A DNA stretch of 64,000 nt. It comes from Nocardiopsis sp. TSRI0078 (lineage in GTDB: Bacteria > Actinomycetota > Actinomycetes > Streptosporangiales > Streptosporangiaceae). Position numbers and translations under genes: made by a program. Positions 42,524-51,873 of the stretch are shown piece after piece; the stretch's first letter is position 1; every line of letters begins with the position of its first letter. The notes under the pieces were generated by a model that did no database searches, was not told where the DNA came from, and was given only the letters and a program-made list of their open reading frames with translations. Location: NCBI RefSeq assembly GCF_001905145.1, contig NZ_LWLB01000033.1, positions 372,001 to 436,000 on the forward strand, given 5' to 3'.

Positions 42524-43714
42524 ATGGCCGACTACGACGTGGCGATCATCGGCGGGGGAGCCGCTGGCCTCAGCCTCACCCACCAGCTCCGCGGGGTCAA
42601 CGACCGACGTGGCCGACCGCTGCGCGTCGCCCTGGTGGAGCCGCCGCCGGGCCCGCACACGCCCCCTCCGCGCACATGGTGCTTCTGGGAGCCCGACGGC
42701 GGCCCCTGGGACGACCTGCTGGCCGCCCGCTGGGAACACCTGTCGGTGGTGGCGGCCGACGGGTCCGAGCACTCCTCTCCGGCCTCGCCCTACGTGTACA
42801 AGATGCTGAGGTCGGCCGACGTGGACGCGCACGTGCGCGCCTCGGCGGGCGGGCACGTGGACCAGCTGCCGCTGCTGGTCACCGAGGTCCGTGACGGCGC
42901 GGACCACGCCGTGGTCCGGGGCGGGGAGCCCGGCGGCGGGACGTCGGCCCTGACCGCGGAGTGGGTGTTCGACTCGCGGCCTCCCAAGCCGGTCCCGCGG
43001 GGGCGGACCCACCTGCTCCAGCACTTCCGGGGATGGTTCGTGCGTGCCTCATCCGACGCCTTCGACCCCGGTTCGGCCGTGCTGATGGACCTGCGCCCTC
43101 CCCAGCCCCCGGCCGGGGTGGCCTTCGGCTACGTGCTGCCGCTGTCCCCGCGCGAGGCGCTCGTGGAGTACACCGAGTTCGGCCGCGAGGCGCTCACCAC
43201 CGCCGAGTACGAGCGCGCGCTCAAGGACTACTGCGGACTGCTGGGGCTGGCGGACGTGGAGGTGACGGCCGCCGAGCAGGGGGCCATCCCGATGACCGAC
43301 GCCCGTTTCCGGCCCCGGGCGGGGCGGCGCGTGTTCCGGCTGGGCACGGCGGGCGGCGCCACCCGGCCCTCGACGGGGTACACGTTCAGCGGGGTGCGGC
43401 GCCAGACGGCCGCCGTGGCGCGGGCGCTGGCCGAGGGGCGTGTCCCGGTGCCGCCGGTGCCGCACCGGCGCCGCCACCTGGCCATGGACGCGGTCATGCT
43501 GCGGGCCCTGGACACCGGCCGGGTCCGGGGAGCGGAGTTCTTCGCCGGGCTGTTCGCGGCCAACCGCCTCGGGGACGTGCTGGCCTTCCTCGACGGGGGG
43601 TCGCGCCTGCACCGGGAGCTGGCCATGGGGTTGACGACCCCGGTGGCGGCCATGTCGCTGACCAGCGCGGACCAGGCGTGGTACTCGCTGCGCACGCGGC
43701 TCTCCCGCTCCTGA
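42524..43714 (+). CDS. crtY: Lycopene beta-cyclase
   Basis: Converts lycopene to beta-carotene. The 396-residue flavoprotein starts MADYDVAIIGGGAAGLSLTH, followed by the CrtY landmarks PPPRTWCFWEPDGGPW and later GRRVFRLGTAGGATRPSTGY. The chosen ATG directly precedes the FAD motif; an upstream extension of 15 codons has no family similarity. It is transcribed away from crtT-crtU, giving three transcription units in the locus. Confidence 0.92.
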   Translation: MADYDVAIIGGGAAGLSLTHQLRGVNDRRGRPLRVALVEPPPGPHTPPPRTWCFWEPDGGPWDDLLAARWEHLSVVAADGSEHSSPASPYVYKMLRSADVDAHVRASAGGHVDQLPLLVTEVRDGADHAVVRGGEPGGGTSALTAEWVFDSRPPKPVPRGRTHLLQHFRGWFVRASSDAFDPGSAVLMDLRPPQPPAGVAFGYVLPLSPREALVEYTEFGREALTTAEYERALKDYCGLLGLADVEVTAAEQGAIPMTDARFRPRAGRRVFRLGTAGGATRPSTGYTFSGVRRQTAAVARALAEGRVPVPPVPHRRRHLAMDAVMLRALDTGRVRGAEFFAGLFAANRLGDVLAFLDGGSRLHRELAMGLTTPVAAMSLTSADQAWYSLRTRLSRS

Positions 43715-43969
43715 GGCCTTCCGGCGGCGAGCGGTTCGCCGGAGGGCGCGGAGCGGGCGGCGTCGGCGGCGGGGCCCAGACGTGCGGCGGGCTCCCCGGG
43801 AGCGGGCGCGCCGAACACGGACACGAGGCCGTCGACCAGGCGGTTCGGCTTGTGATGCGCGCCCCGGTGACCGACTCTTTCCGGGAGGGCACCGAGGGAG
43901 GCGGCACATGGACACGGACATCAGGCCTTCGGACGGCCACCGCCGTACCGGCACGGTCGGGACGGAGGA

Positions 43970-44209
43970 ATGACGGCGGGAACGGCCCTGGTCACCGGGG
44001 CCACCGGCTACATCGGTGGGCGCCTGGTCCCGGAGCTGCTCGACGCCGGGTACCGGGTCCGCTGCCTGGCCCGCACCCCGGACAAGCTGCGCGACCAGCC
44101 CTGGCGCGACCGCGTGGAGGTGGTCCGGGGCGACGTCGTCGGCGGTGGTGGCCTCGACGAGGCGTTCCGGGACGCGGACACCGCCTACTACCTCGTGCAC
44201 TCGATGTGA
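43970..44209 (+). pseudogene. Truncated NAD(P)-binding SDR/epimerase-like remnant
   Basis: The 79-residue frame starts MTAGTALVTGATGYIGGRLV, a complete Rossmann nucleotide motif, and runs through RVEVVRGDVV to AYYLVHSM. There a TGA ends it, where full-length relatives continue for another 150-400 residues. The bases after the stop read in the same frame as the C-terminal half of an MMPL transporter. A deletion probably removed the rest of this gene and the first half of the next one. Confidence 0.75.
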
Positions 44210-45382
44210 CGCACGGCGTTCTGGCCCGCGATCCCGCACGGGGCGTCCGGACCGGAGGGGGGCTTCGGGGAGGTCGTCGCCCGCCACCGGTTCTGGGGCC
44301 GCCTGGCCATGACCGTCGCCCGCAGGCCCCGGACGTACTGGATCCTCACCACGGCGGCCCTGGCGGCCGCGGCGGTGCTCGCGCCCCGGTTCGACGCGGG
44401 AGGAACCGGACAGGCCGAGGTCTTCCGCACCGAGGCGGAGGCGGTGGAGGCCCAGGAGGTGCTGGAACGGGGATTCGGCTCCGACGCCGCCGCGGCCCCC
44501 GCCCTCGTGGTCGCCGACGCCGACCGCGTGGACGAGGTCGTCCGGGCCGCCGAACGGCTGCCGCGGGTGGAGAGGGCCGTGCCCGTCACCGAGCCAGGCC
44601 CGCCCGGGACCGACCCGCCGCCCCTGGAGGAGGACGGTCGCGTCCTGGTCGAGGCCGTCCTCACGGTCGGTCCCGAGTCCCCCGAGGCGGTGGACGCGGT
44701 GCGGGGCCTACGCGAGGGACTGCGCGCCGTGGAGGGCGCCGACGCACTGGTCGGCGGGGTGAGCGCCACCGACCTGGACACCCTGGAGACGGCGCAGCGC
44801 GACTTCGCGGTCGTGGTGCCGCTCGTACTCGTCGCGGTCTTCCTCGTGCTCATCCCGCTGCTGCGCTCGCTGGTGGCGCCGCTGCTGCTGATGGCGGTCA
44901 ACGTGCTGTCCTTCGCGGCCGCGCTGGGTGTGGGAACCCTGGTCTTCGACCACCTGCTCGGCCTGCCCGGCGCCGACCCGGTGGTGCCGCTGTTCGCTTT
45001 CGTGTTCCTGGTGGCGCTGGGGATCGACTACAGCATCTTCCTGATGTCCCGGGCGCGGGAGGAGTCCCTGGAGCACGGGCACCGCGAGGGCGTGCTGCGC
45101 GCGCTGACCGTCACCGGAGGGGTGATCACCTCCGCCGGTGTGGTCCTGGCCGCGACCTTCGCGGCGCTGGCGGTGATCCCGCTGCTGTTCCTGCTCCAGC
45201 TGGCGTTCCTGGTGGCGTTCGGTGTCCTGGTGGACGCCCTGCTCGTGCGGACGGTACTGGTGCCCGCACTGTCGCTGGACGTCGGGCCGCGCGTGTGGTG
45301 GCCCGGCAGGGCGCGGTCGGCGGGGAACCGCCCGGCGGGGGAGCCCGCGGGTCACAGCGGTTCTCCGGAAAGCCCGGAGTAG
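44210..45382 (+). pseudogene. C-terminal half of an MMPL family transporter
   Basis: MMPL proteins are RND-type membrane exporters of about 700 residues with two similar halves. Only the second half is here. In frame after the TGA the sequence reads RTAFWPA, then VARRPRTYWILTTAAL as a first helix. An extracytoplasmic domain and five helices follow, with LVALGIDYSIFLMSRAREES as the conserved Asp-Tyr helix. An ATG at 44309 could restart translation and yield 357 residues, but no ribosome site is evident. The end overlaps the convergent aminotransferase gene by 31 bases. Confidence 0.75.
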
Positions 45383-46137
45383 GCGGCGGCGATCTTGTGG
45401 ACCAGGGCCGACTGCGGCAGGTGGACGCCGTCGATGGCGGCCACCGGCCGTACCCCGGTGGTGGCGTTGGTGACGAACGCGCCCGCCGTGCGGGTGCTCG
45501 CGGCCGCGGCGATCGGCCGGGTGCTCACCGGGACGCCCAGCTCCCCGGCCACCCGCTCGACCAGCCGTGTCGTCACGCCCGGGAGGCAGGGGGCCTGCGG
45601 CCAGACGAGGCCGCCGCCGTCCAGGAAGCCGATGTTCCAGGTGGGGCCCTCCGAGACCCGGCCGTCCACGCCCGTGAACAGGGCGTCGTCGTAACCGTCC
45701 AGCTGGGCGGCGCGCCTCTGGTGGACCGCTCCGAACAGGCCGGTGCTCTTGACCTGGGGGGCGTCGCGGGTGAACCGCCGGGTGCCCAGCCGCACGGGCG
45801 GCGGTGCGGCGCCGGGGGCGGGGCGGGTGGTGACCAGGATGTGCGGGAGCTGGCGGGCGGAGGGACGGCCCAGGTCCATGCGGGGGTCGAACACGGTCAC
45901 GCGCACCACCGAGGGGGAGGGGTGCGCGCGGGCGGAGCGGCGGGCGAGCTCGCGGACCCGGGGGATGTCGAGTTCGGCGTCGAAGAGGGCGCGGCAGTCG
46001 CGGCTCAGGCGTTCCATGTGCAGGTCGAGCCCGCGAACGCGCAGGTCGGTGACGAGCATGGTGGTGAAGTGGCCGTAGCCGTACAGGGCGAGGCCCGCGA
46101 GTTCCCCGGTGCTGACGGGGCGTCCGTTCAGTTCCAT
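45352..46137 (-). CDS. Class IV aminotransferase (PLP fold type IV)
   Basis: A 261-residue enzyme of the branched-chain aminotransferase/4-amino-4-deoxychorismate lyase family. The PLP Lys is visible in VKSTGLFGAVHQRRAAQ and the cofactor-binding region in VSEGPTWNIGFLDGGGLVWPQ. GYDDALFTGVDGRVSEG is the usual active-site strand. GAGGGCACG precedes the ATG. Many actinobacterial members act on unknown amino acids or are aminodeoxychorismate lyase (PabC). No folate or BCAA gene is adjacent. Confidence 0.85.
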   Translation of the reverse strand: MELNGRPVSTGELAGLALYGYGHFTTMLVTDLRVRGLDLHMERLSRDCRALFDAELDIPRVRELARRSARAHPSPSVVRVTVFDPRMDLGRPSARQLPHILVTTRPAPGAAPPPVRLGTRRFTRDAPQVKSTGLFGAVHQRRAAQLDGYDDALFTGVDGRVSEGPTWNIGFLDGGGLVWPQAPCLPGVTTRLVERVAGELGVPVSTRPIAAAASTRTAGAFVTNATTGVRPVAAIDGVHLPQSALVHKIAAAYSGLSGEPL

Positions 46138-46478
46138 CGTGCCCTCATGATGGCACTTCGGGACCTCGGTCACGGGGCTTTCCGCGCCCGGCCTCCCGGG
46201 GCCGGGAGCCCGCGGCGGACCGCGGCCGGGCACCCGTGGAGTCCGGGCTGGTGTGCGACCACGGCCCGTTCGTGCGCGGGGGAGGCGGTCGTCCGCCGCG
46301 GGGCTTCGTTCCGGCCCTCCTCGCGGCCGCTGTTCCTGGGACGCACCGTCCCGGTCCCCGTGGGGCGGCTCGCCGTTGGAGTCCCCGCCCCGCACCGCCG
46401 GGGCGGCCCGCCTCCACCGGTTCCACCGATCTCCTCGGGCGGGCCGCCCCCACAGGTGTCCGGTCCGACGGGGCCGTC
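46138..46478. other. Intergenic region between aminotransferase and MurG-like genes
   Basis: 341 bases between two minus-strand genes. It holds the terminator at 46400-46450 and presumably the aminotransferase promoter. No gene is seen. Confidence 0.4.
46400..46450 (-). terminator. Hairpin after the MurG-like gene
   Basis: GGGGCGGCCCGCC (46400-46412) and its reverse complement (46438-46450) with a 25-base loop, 28 bases downstream of the stop codon. Confidence 0.55.
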
Positions 46479-47654
46479 CTAGCCCCGGGCGGCCGCCAGC
46501 ACCACGTCGACCAGGCGGGCGGCGGCGTCGGGCCGCCCGTGCTCACGGGCCCGCTCCGCGATCCCGGCACGCCGCTGCGGGTCGTCCAGCAGCGGCTCCA
46601 CCGCCTTCTGGAGGTCCTCCGCCGTGACCTCGTCCAACAGGGCCACCGCGGCGCCCGACTCCTGGAGGTGGCGGGCGTTGTGCCGCTGCTCGTCGCCCGC
46701 GGAGGAGGCGAGCGGAACCAGCACGGCGGCCTTGCCCAGCGCGGTCAGCTCCGCGATCGTCCCGGCCCCGCTGCGGGAGACCACCACATCCGCCAGGGCC
46801 AGCACGTCGGGCAGCTCCGGGCCGACGAAGTCCGTCAGGTGGTACCGCCCGGCGAGGTCGGGCGGAAGGCCGGCCGCGCCGCGGCGCAGCCCCTCCAGGT
46901 TCGCCGCCCCGCACTGGTGGACCACGTTCGCGCGCGTGAGCAGCCACGGCAGGACGGCGCGGACCGTGTCGTTGATCTGCGCCGACCCCTGCGCCCCGCC
47001 CGTGACGTAGACGGTGGGGAGCGCGGGGTCGTGCCCCTCGAACCCGAGTTCCCCGGCGGCGAGGTCGGCCTGTCCGGACAGCACCTCCGGGCGCACCGGG
47101 TTGCCGGTCACGGCGGCGCGGGCGCGCGCGGAGCCCGGGAGCAGTTCGATCGTGGACGGGGAGGACACGGCGACACGGGCCGACACACGGGCGAGGACCT
47201 TGTTGGCCAGGCCCAGGCGGACCGTCTGTTCGTGCACCACGAGCGGACGGCGGCACAGCTTCGCGGCCAGGCCCACGGGCACCGCCACGTAGCCGCCGGT
47301 GGCCAGCACCGCGTCGGGCGCGAAGCCGGCGACCAGGCGCCGGGCCTGCGCGATCCCCCGGGGCACGTTGGCCATGTCCCTGATGTTGGCCGCGGAGAGG
47401 AGCTTGAGCGGGTTCTTCGAGCGGCGGATCTTGCCGGTCGCGACCGGCTCGAAGGCGATCCCCTCGGCCGCCGCGACCCGGGACTCCAGACTGTCCGCCG
47501 TACCCACCCACAGCACGTCCAGGCTGCGGCCGACGGCCTCCAGCCGGTCCCGCAGCGCGCGGACGGAGGTGAGGGCGGGATAGGTGTGTCCGCCCGTTCC
47601 CCCTCCGGTCACGATCAGACGGATATCCCGCAGGGGGAGGTCGTCGCTGCTCAC
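46479..47654 (-). CDS. MurG-like glycosyltransferase
   Basis: A 391-residue GT-B fold glycosyltransferase similar to MurG, which adds GlcNAc to lipid I in peptidoglycan synthesis. It has the N-terminal loop VTGGGTGGHTYPAL, the middle VLATGGYVAVPVGLAAKL with VVHEQTVRLGLANKVL, and the C-terminal donor-site region VVSRSGAGTIAELTALGKAAVLVP. It does not lie in a division/cell wall cluster, so it may be a second copy acting on another glycan or glycolipid. The GTG start follows AGATGGGAA; the long upstream frame is rejected. Confidence 0.82.
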   Translation of the reverse strand: MSSDDLPLRDIRLIVTGGGTGGHTYPALTSVRALRDRLEAVGRSLDVLWVGTADSLESRVAAAEGIAFEPVATGKIRRSKNPLKLLSAANIRDMANVPRGIAQARRLVAGFAPDAVLATGGYVAVPVGLAAKLCRRPLVVHEQTVRLGLANKVLARVSARVAVSSPSTIELLPGSARARAAVTGNPVRPEVLSGQADLAAGELGFEGHDPALPTVYVTGGAQGSAQINDTVRAVLPWLLTRANVVHQCGAANLEGLRRGAAGLPPDLAGRYHLTDFVGPELPDVLALADVVVSRSGAGTIAELTALGKAAVLVPLASSAGDEQRHNARHLQESGAAVALLDEVTAEDLQKAVEPLLDDPQRRAGIAERAREHGRPDAAARLVDVVLAAARG

Positions 47655-47905
47655 ATGGTTCCCATCTGGTCGCCCCGAGGCGGGGCAGAGCGAGGATATG
47701 GCAAGGAGAGGGGCACATGCGGGCGATGCGGTGCCCGGGACGTGCCCCACAACACCGTAGCCCTCGGCGGACCCGTCGCAGAACACGAGTTCCCGTGCCG
47801 TCCTGGTGGACGGAGGCGGAGTGCGCGACCGCCCGTGGTTCGCCTGATGCGCGCCGGAGCGGTCGTCACGGACAATCAGGGCTCCCCTACGGAAAGGAGC
47901 CGACG

Positions 47906-48574
47906 ATGCGATCCTCCCTCGCACCCGTCCTCGCCGCGCTGACCCTGGCCTTCGCGGTCATGGCCCCGGCGACCGCCCACGCCCAGGAGCGCGACCCCGT
48001 CCTCTTCGTGCACGGCTACGGCGGGAGCGGGGACAACTGGGACCCGATGATCGCCGACCTCACCGACCACGGATGGGACGGCGACCGGCTGTACACCATC
48101 AGCTACGACTACGACGCCTCCAACGAGGTGACCGCCCGGCTGATCGGACAGGAGGTCGACAGGATCCTCGACGAGACCGGACACGACGCGGTGGACCTGG
48201 TCACCCACTCCATGGGCGGGCTGTCCTCCCGCTGGTACCTGAGGTTCCTCGGCGGGCACGAGGACGTCGACGACTGGGTCTCGCTCGCCGGGCCCAACGA
48301 GGGCTCCCTCGTGCGGCTGCCGTGCGTGGAGACCTCCCCGTCGTGTCAGGAGGTGGTCGTGGGGTCGGAGTTCCTGGAGGAGCTCAACTCCGGCGACCCG
48401 ACCCCCGGGGACGTCACGTACACGACCTTCCGGTCGTTGTGCGACCTCATCGTCCGGCCCTCCACCAGCGTCACCCTTCCCGGGGCCGACAACCACCGGG
48501 TCGGCTGCGTCGGACACGTCTCGTTCCTCACCGACCCCGAGGTGTCCGAGGGCGTGCGCGACACGCTGTCCTGA
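47906..48574 (+). CDS. Secreted triacylglycerol lipase (alpha/beta hydrolase)
   Basis: A 222-residue secreted hydrolase. The signal peptide ends around AHA (residues 24-26). It has the oxyanion motif PVLFVHGYGGSGDNWD and the nucleophile elbow THSMGG with Ser 102, and a late His in GCVGHVSFLTDPEV. The size and motifs match Bacillus LipA-type lipases. GGAAAGGAG precedes the ATG. The gene runs away from the MurG-like gene and towards the GntR gene. Confidence 0.9.
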   Translation: MRSSLAPVLAALTLAFAVMAPATAHAQERDPVLFVHGYGGSGDNWDPMIADLTDHGWDGDRLYTISYDYDASNEVTARLIGQEVDRILDETGHDAVDLVTHSMGGLSSRWYLRFLGGHEDVDDWVSLAGPNEGSLVRLPCVETSPSCQEVVVGSEFLEELNSGDPTPGDVTYTTFRSLCDLIVRPSTSVTLPGADNHRVGCVGHVSFLTDPEVSEGVRDTLS

Positions 48575-48619
48575 CACCTCTCGGCGCACGTCCCCTCAAC
48601 CCGGAGCGGCGTCGCGGGC

Positions 48620-48650
48620 GGGCCTGGCGGCGCTCGCCGCCGTCAGGCCC
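48620..48650. terminator. Bidirectional hairpin between lipase and GntR genes
   Basis: GGGCCTGGCGGCG (48620-48632) pairs with 48638-48650 (one G-T) around a 5-base loop and overlaps the last codons of the GntR gene. Confidence 0.6.
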
Positions 48651-49350
48651 GATCCTCCATGGCGGTGAAGGCGGTGACCAGCTGGTCCTCGGAGGCGTCC
48701 AGGTAGGTCGTCAGCTCCTCCGCCGCGCCCCGCGCGTCACCCGAGGCCAGCAGCGTGTGGATCCTGCGGTTCCAGTCCAGGTACGGGGCGTGGAACTCCC
48801 GGGGAGCGTCCATCACGTGGAACACGAGCCGCGTCTCGGCCAGCACCTGGCTCATGAACCCGTTCACCCGCGCGCTCTCCGCGAGCCCGGCGACGGCCTG
48901 GTGGAAGCGCATGTTGGCGGTACCCATCCGCCACCAGTCCTCCCGCTCCCGCGCGGCCTCGCCCTCGTCCACGGCCGCGCCCACCTGGCGCACCGCCTCC
49001 TCGGAGGGGGCCGCCGCCCCGCGCAGCGCGGGGAGCTCCAGGATCCTGCGGGCCTTGAACAGGTCGCGGACGTCATCGCTGGTCGGCAGGCCGACGAACA
49101 CACCCCGGTGCATCTGGTGCACCAGCAGCCGCTCGCGCACCAGCAGCCGGAACGCCTCGCGCAGGGTGTTGCGGGAGACCCCGAACTCCTCGCACAGGCG
49201 CTCCTCCGACAATCGCTGCCCCGGCGGGTACACCCCGTCGATGAGGGACTCGCGCAGCAGCTCGGCGACCCGTTCCGCCTGGGTCGGCAGCGGGGGGAGG
49301 AGGCGCGTACGGCCGGTGGGCCGGTCGGCGCGGGCGTCCGTGGCCGTCAC
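48643..49350 (-). CDS. GntR-family (FadR subfamily) regulator
   Basis: A 235-residue repressor. The N-terminal winged helix has VYPPGQRLSEERLCEEFGVS and RNTLREAFRLLVRERLLV. The C-terminal FCD ligand-binding domain has three putative metal-binding His/Asp positions (FHQAVAGLAES, WNRRIHTLLASGD). The start is the GTG at 49350 after GAAGGAG; an ATG 12 codons upstream has a poorer site. It diverges from the NRAMP-pxp operon and probably controls it, as KipR-like or GntR regulators do elsewhere. Confidence 0.87.
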   Translation of the reverse strand: MTATDARADRPTGRTRLLPPLPTQAERVAELLRESLIDGVYPPGQRLSEERLCEEFGVSRNTLREAFRLLVRERLLVHQMHRGVFVGLPTSDDVRDLFKARRILELPALRGAAAPSEEAVRQVGAAVDEGEAAREREDWWRMGTANMRFHQAVAGLAESARVNGFMSQVLAETRLVFHVMDAPREFHAPYLDWNRRIHTLLASGDARGAAEELTTYLDASEDQLVTAFTAMEDRA

Positions 49351-49559
49351 AGGTTCTCCTTCGGGGCCGGCGTCGGTCCTTTCCATTGTCGCCGACGCGG
49401 CGCACTCCCGGGGGGCCAGGGCTCCGGAGAGGTCGGTTCATCTGATGGGCGGATCCTCCCAACGGGCTTTCCGGAGGGGTCTCTGAGGCGGGTGAGGCAG
49501 GTGTGGACTCCCCTGGCGCAGGTGACCTGGCGTTTTGTCGGCCCACTCTTTACCTACAT

Positions 49560-49592
49560 CGTTGTATTGAAGTATCGTTCAACAATCCAACG
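49560..49592. promoter_or_regulatory. Candidate operator of the NRAMP-pxp operon
   Basis: CGTTGTATTG and CAATCCAACG form an imperfect inverted repeat with a 13-base centre in an AT-rich stretch 57 bases before the transporter start. GntR/FadR-type sites are often of this length and composition. Confidence 0.4.
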
Positions 49593-49648
49593 ATGGCGCG
49601 GCCGGTCATCGCGCCACCGCCCCCTTTCCGCACCCCCTGGAGAACCCC

Positions 49649-50899
49649 ATGGGCGACACGCCCCCCGCACCTTCCGAAGTGCGTCCCCGTGCCGGGCGGA
49701 TCGCACTGAGCAGCAGCCTGCTCGGCGCGATGTTCCTCATGGCGACCAGTGCCATCGGTCCCGGCTTCATCACCCAGACCACCACCTTCACCGCCCAGCT
49801 CGGCGCGACCTTCGCGTTCGCGATCCTCGTCTCGGTCCTGGTCGACATCGCCGTCCAGCTGAACATCTGGCGGATCATCGGGATCGCCGACATGCGCGCC
49901 CAGGACCTGGCCAACAAGGTCGTTCCCGGCGCGGGCTACCTGCTGGCCGTCCTGATCGTCTTCGGCGGCCTGGTCTTCAACGTCGGCAACCTCGCGGGCA
50001 CGGGCCTCGGCCTGGACGCGATGGTCGGGTTCGACCCCAGGTTCGGCGCCGTCCTCTCCGCTCTCCTCGCCGTCCTCATCCTCGGTGTCAGGAGGCTGGG
50101 CGTGGCCCTCGACCGCATCCTGATCGTGCTCGGCCTGGCCATGATCTGCCTGACCGTGTACGTCGCCCTCGTGTCCCGGCCCCCGGTCGGCGACGCCCTG
50201 AGGCAGGCCGTCCTGCCCGAGCAGCTGGGCGCGGACGTCTTCCTCGCCACGGTCACCATCATCGGCGGCACGGTCGGCGGCTACATCACCTACGCGGGCG
50301 TGCACCGCCTCGTCGAGTCGGGCCAGGGCGGCCGCGACAACGTCCGGGCCATCACGCAGACCTCCGTCACCGGCATCGTCGTCACCGGGATCATGCGCGT
50401 GGTCCTGTTCCTGGCCATCCTCGGCGTCGTCACCGGCGGAGCCGACATCCTGGCGGCCGCCAACCCCTCCGCCGAGGCCTTCCGCCAGGCCGCGGGCGAG
50501 GCCGGGATGCGCCTGTTCGGCATGATCATGTGGGCCGCGGCGGTCAGCTCCGTCATCGGCGCCTCCTACACCTCGGTCTCCTTCGTCACGAGTTTCCACC
50601 CGTGGCTGGAGAGGCGCCGCGGCGTCCTGGTCACCGTGTTCATCGGCGTCTCGCTGGGGATCCTGCTGCTGTCCGGGCAGGCCCCGAACACGCTGCTGAT
50701 CCTGGCCGGTGCGCTGAACGGCGTGATCCTGCCGGTCGGCCTCGGCGTCATGCTGTGGGTCGCGGCCCGCCGCTCCGGCGACCTGCTGGGCGGCTACCGC
50801 TACCCGCGTCGGCTCATCATCGTCGGCGTCGCCGCCTGGGCGCTCACCGCCTACATGGCGGTCAACTCGCTGGGCGGTATCGCCGCCCTCTGGCAGTAG
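49649..50899 (+). CDS. NRAMP-like membrane transporter (YcsG-type)
   Basis: A 416-residue membrane protein with about 11 helices. Helix 1 has [20 protein letters not shown], the NRAMP pattern but with GPGF where metal transporters have the DPGN motif, so divalent metal transport is doubtful. Its position before pxpA-pxpB-pxpC mirrors B. subtilis ycsG-ycsF-kipI-kipA, and a role in 5-oxoproline or related compound uptake is inferred. The start is the ATG at 49649, which reads [15 protein letters not shown]. Confidence 0.82.
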   Translation: MGDTPPAPSEVRPRAGRIALSSSLLGAMFLMATSAIGPGFITQTTTFTAQLGATFAFAILVSVLVDIAVQLNIWRIIGIADMRAQDLANKVVPGAGYLLAVLIVFGGLVFNVGNLAGTGLGLDAMVGFDPRFGAVLSALLAVLILGVRRLGVALDRILIVLGLAMICLTVYVALVSRPPVGDALRQAVLPEQLGADVFLATVTIIGGTVGGYITYAGVHRLVESGQGGRDNVRAITQTSVTGIVVTGIMRVVLFLAILGVVTGGADILAAANPSAEAFRQAAGEAGMRLFGMIMWAAAVSSVIGASYTSVSFVTSFHPWLERRRGVLVTVFIGVSLGILLLSGQAPNTLLILAGALNGVILPVGLGVMLWVAARRSGDLLGGYRYPRRLIIVGVAAWALTAYMAVNSLGGIAALWQ

Positions 50900-50970
50900 G
50901 AGCCGAAGGGCGCGGGCCGTGCCGGTCCGCCGCCGGAGCGGCCGCGCCCCGCACCCGACCGTCCCCCCCG

Positions 50971-50998
50971 CCCCGCCCGGTCCACGGGCCGGGCGGGG
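50971..50998 (+). terminator. Hairpin between the NRAMP gene and pxpA
   Basis: CCCCGCCCGG and CCGGGCGGGG pair around TCCACGGG. It could end some transcripts before pxpA, lowering its expression relative to the transporter. Confidence 0.45.
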
Positions 50999-51044
50999 TA
51001 GGAACCCCGTGAGGGACCAGAAGAAGAACGAGGGAGCACCGACG

Positions 51045-51812
51045 TTGCGCATCGACCTCAACTCCGACCTCGGCGAGGGCTTCGGCCGCTGGGAGCTCGG
51101 TGACGACCGGGCCCTGCTGTCCATCGTCACCAGCGCCAACGTCGCCTGCGGATTCCACGCCGGCGACCCGTCCGTGCTGCGCCGCACCACACGCGAGGCC
51201 GCGGCCGGGGGCGTGGCCGTCGGTGCGCACGTGGGCTACCGCGACCTGGCCGGCTTCGGCCGCCGCTTCGTCGACGTGCCGCCCGACGAACTGACCGACG
51301 AGGTCCTCTACCAGCTCGGCGCCCTGTCCGCGTTCACCCGCCTGGCCGGGGACCGCATCCGCTACGTCAAGCCGCACGGCGCGCTCTACAACGCGATCGT
51401 GCGCCACGAGAAGCAGGCCGCCGCGGTCGTCGCGGCCGTGCGGGCCTTCGACCCCGGCCTCCCCGTGCTCGGCCTGCCCGGCTCCGAGTTCCTGCGCCTG
51501 GCGGAGGAGGCCGGACTACCCACCCACCAAGAGGCGTTCGCCGACCGTGCCTACACCCCGGAGGGCGAACTGGTGCCCCGGCGCGAGCCCGGCGCCGTGC
51601 TGCACGATCCGGAGGAGATCGCCGAACGCTGCCTGCGCATCGCCCGCGGCGAGCCGGTCGAGGCGGTCGACGGCACCCGGATCCGTGTCGAGGCCGACTC
51701 CCTGTGCGTGCACGGCGACAGCCCCGGAGCGGTGGACATCGCCCGGGCCGTGGCCGGGAGGCTGCGCGCCGAGGGTGTCACCGTCGCACCCTTCACGGGG
51801 GAGGGCGCGTGA
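51045..51812 (+). CDS. pxpA: 5-oxoprolinase subunit A (LamB/YcsF family)
   Basis: With PxpB and PxpC it hydrolyses ATP to open 5-oxoproline to glutamate. The 255-residue product has the family start [40 protein letters not shown] and [18 protein letters not shown] at 51045 after GAGGGAG preserves the conserved N-terminus; a GTG at 51009 would add 12 residues. pxpB starts 61 bases after its stop. Confidence 0.9.
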   Translation: MRIDLNSDLGEGFGRWELGDDRALLSIVTSANVACGFHAGDPSVLRRTTREAAAGGVAVGAHVGYRDLAGFGRRFVDVPPDELTDEVLYQLGALSAFTRLAGDRIRYVKPHGALYNAIVRHEKQAAAVVAAVRAFDPGLPVLGLPGSEFLRLAEEAGLPTHQEAFADRAYTPEGELVPRREPGAVLHDPEEIAERCLRIARGEPVEAVDGTRIRVEADSLCVHGDSPGAVDIARAVAGRLRAEGVTVAPFTGEGA

Positions 51813-51873
51813 TCCCCGCAGGCACCAGGTCCGCCCGCTCCGCCCCGTACCGCGACCACGCCGAGGAGTCCCC

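Noticed and set aside
42961-46482. 1173-codon plus-strand frame crossing crtY, the pseudogenes and the aminotransferase
   Set aside because: Runs across several genes in the wrong frame; Gly/Arg-rich.
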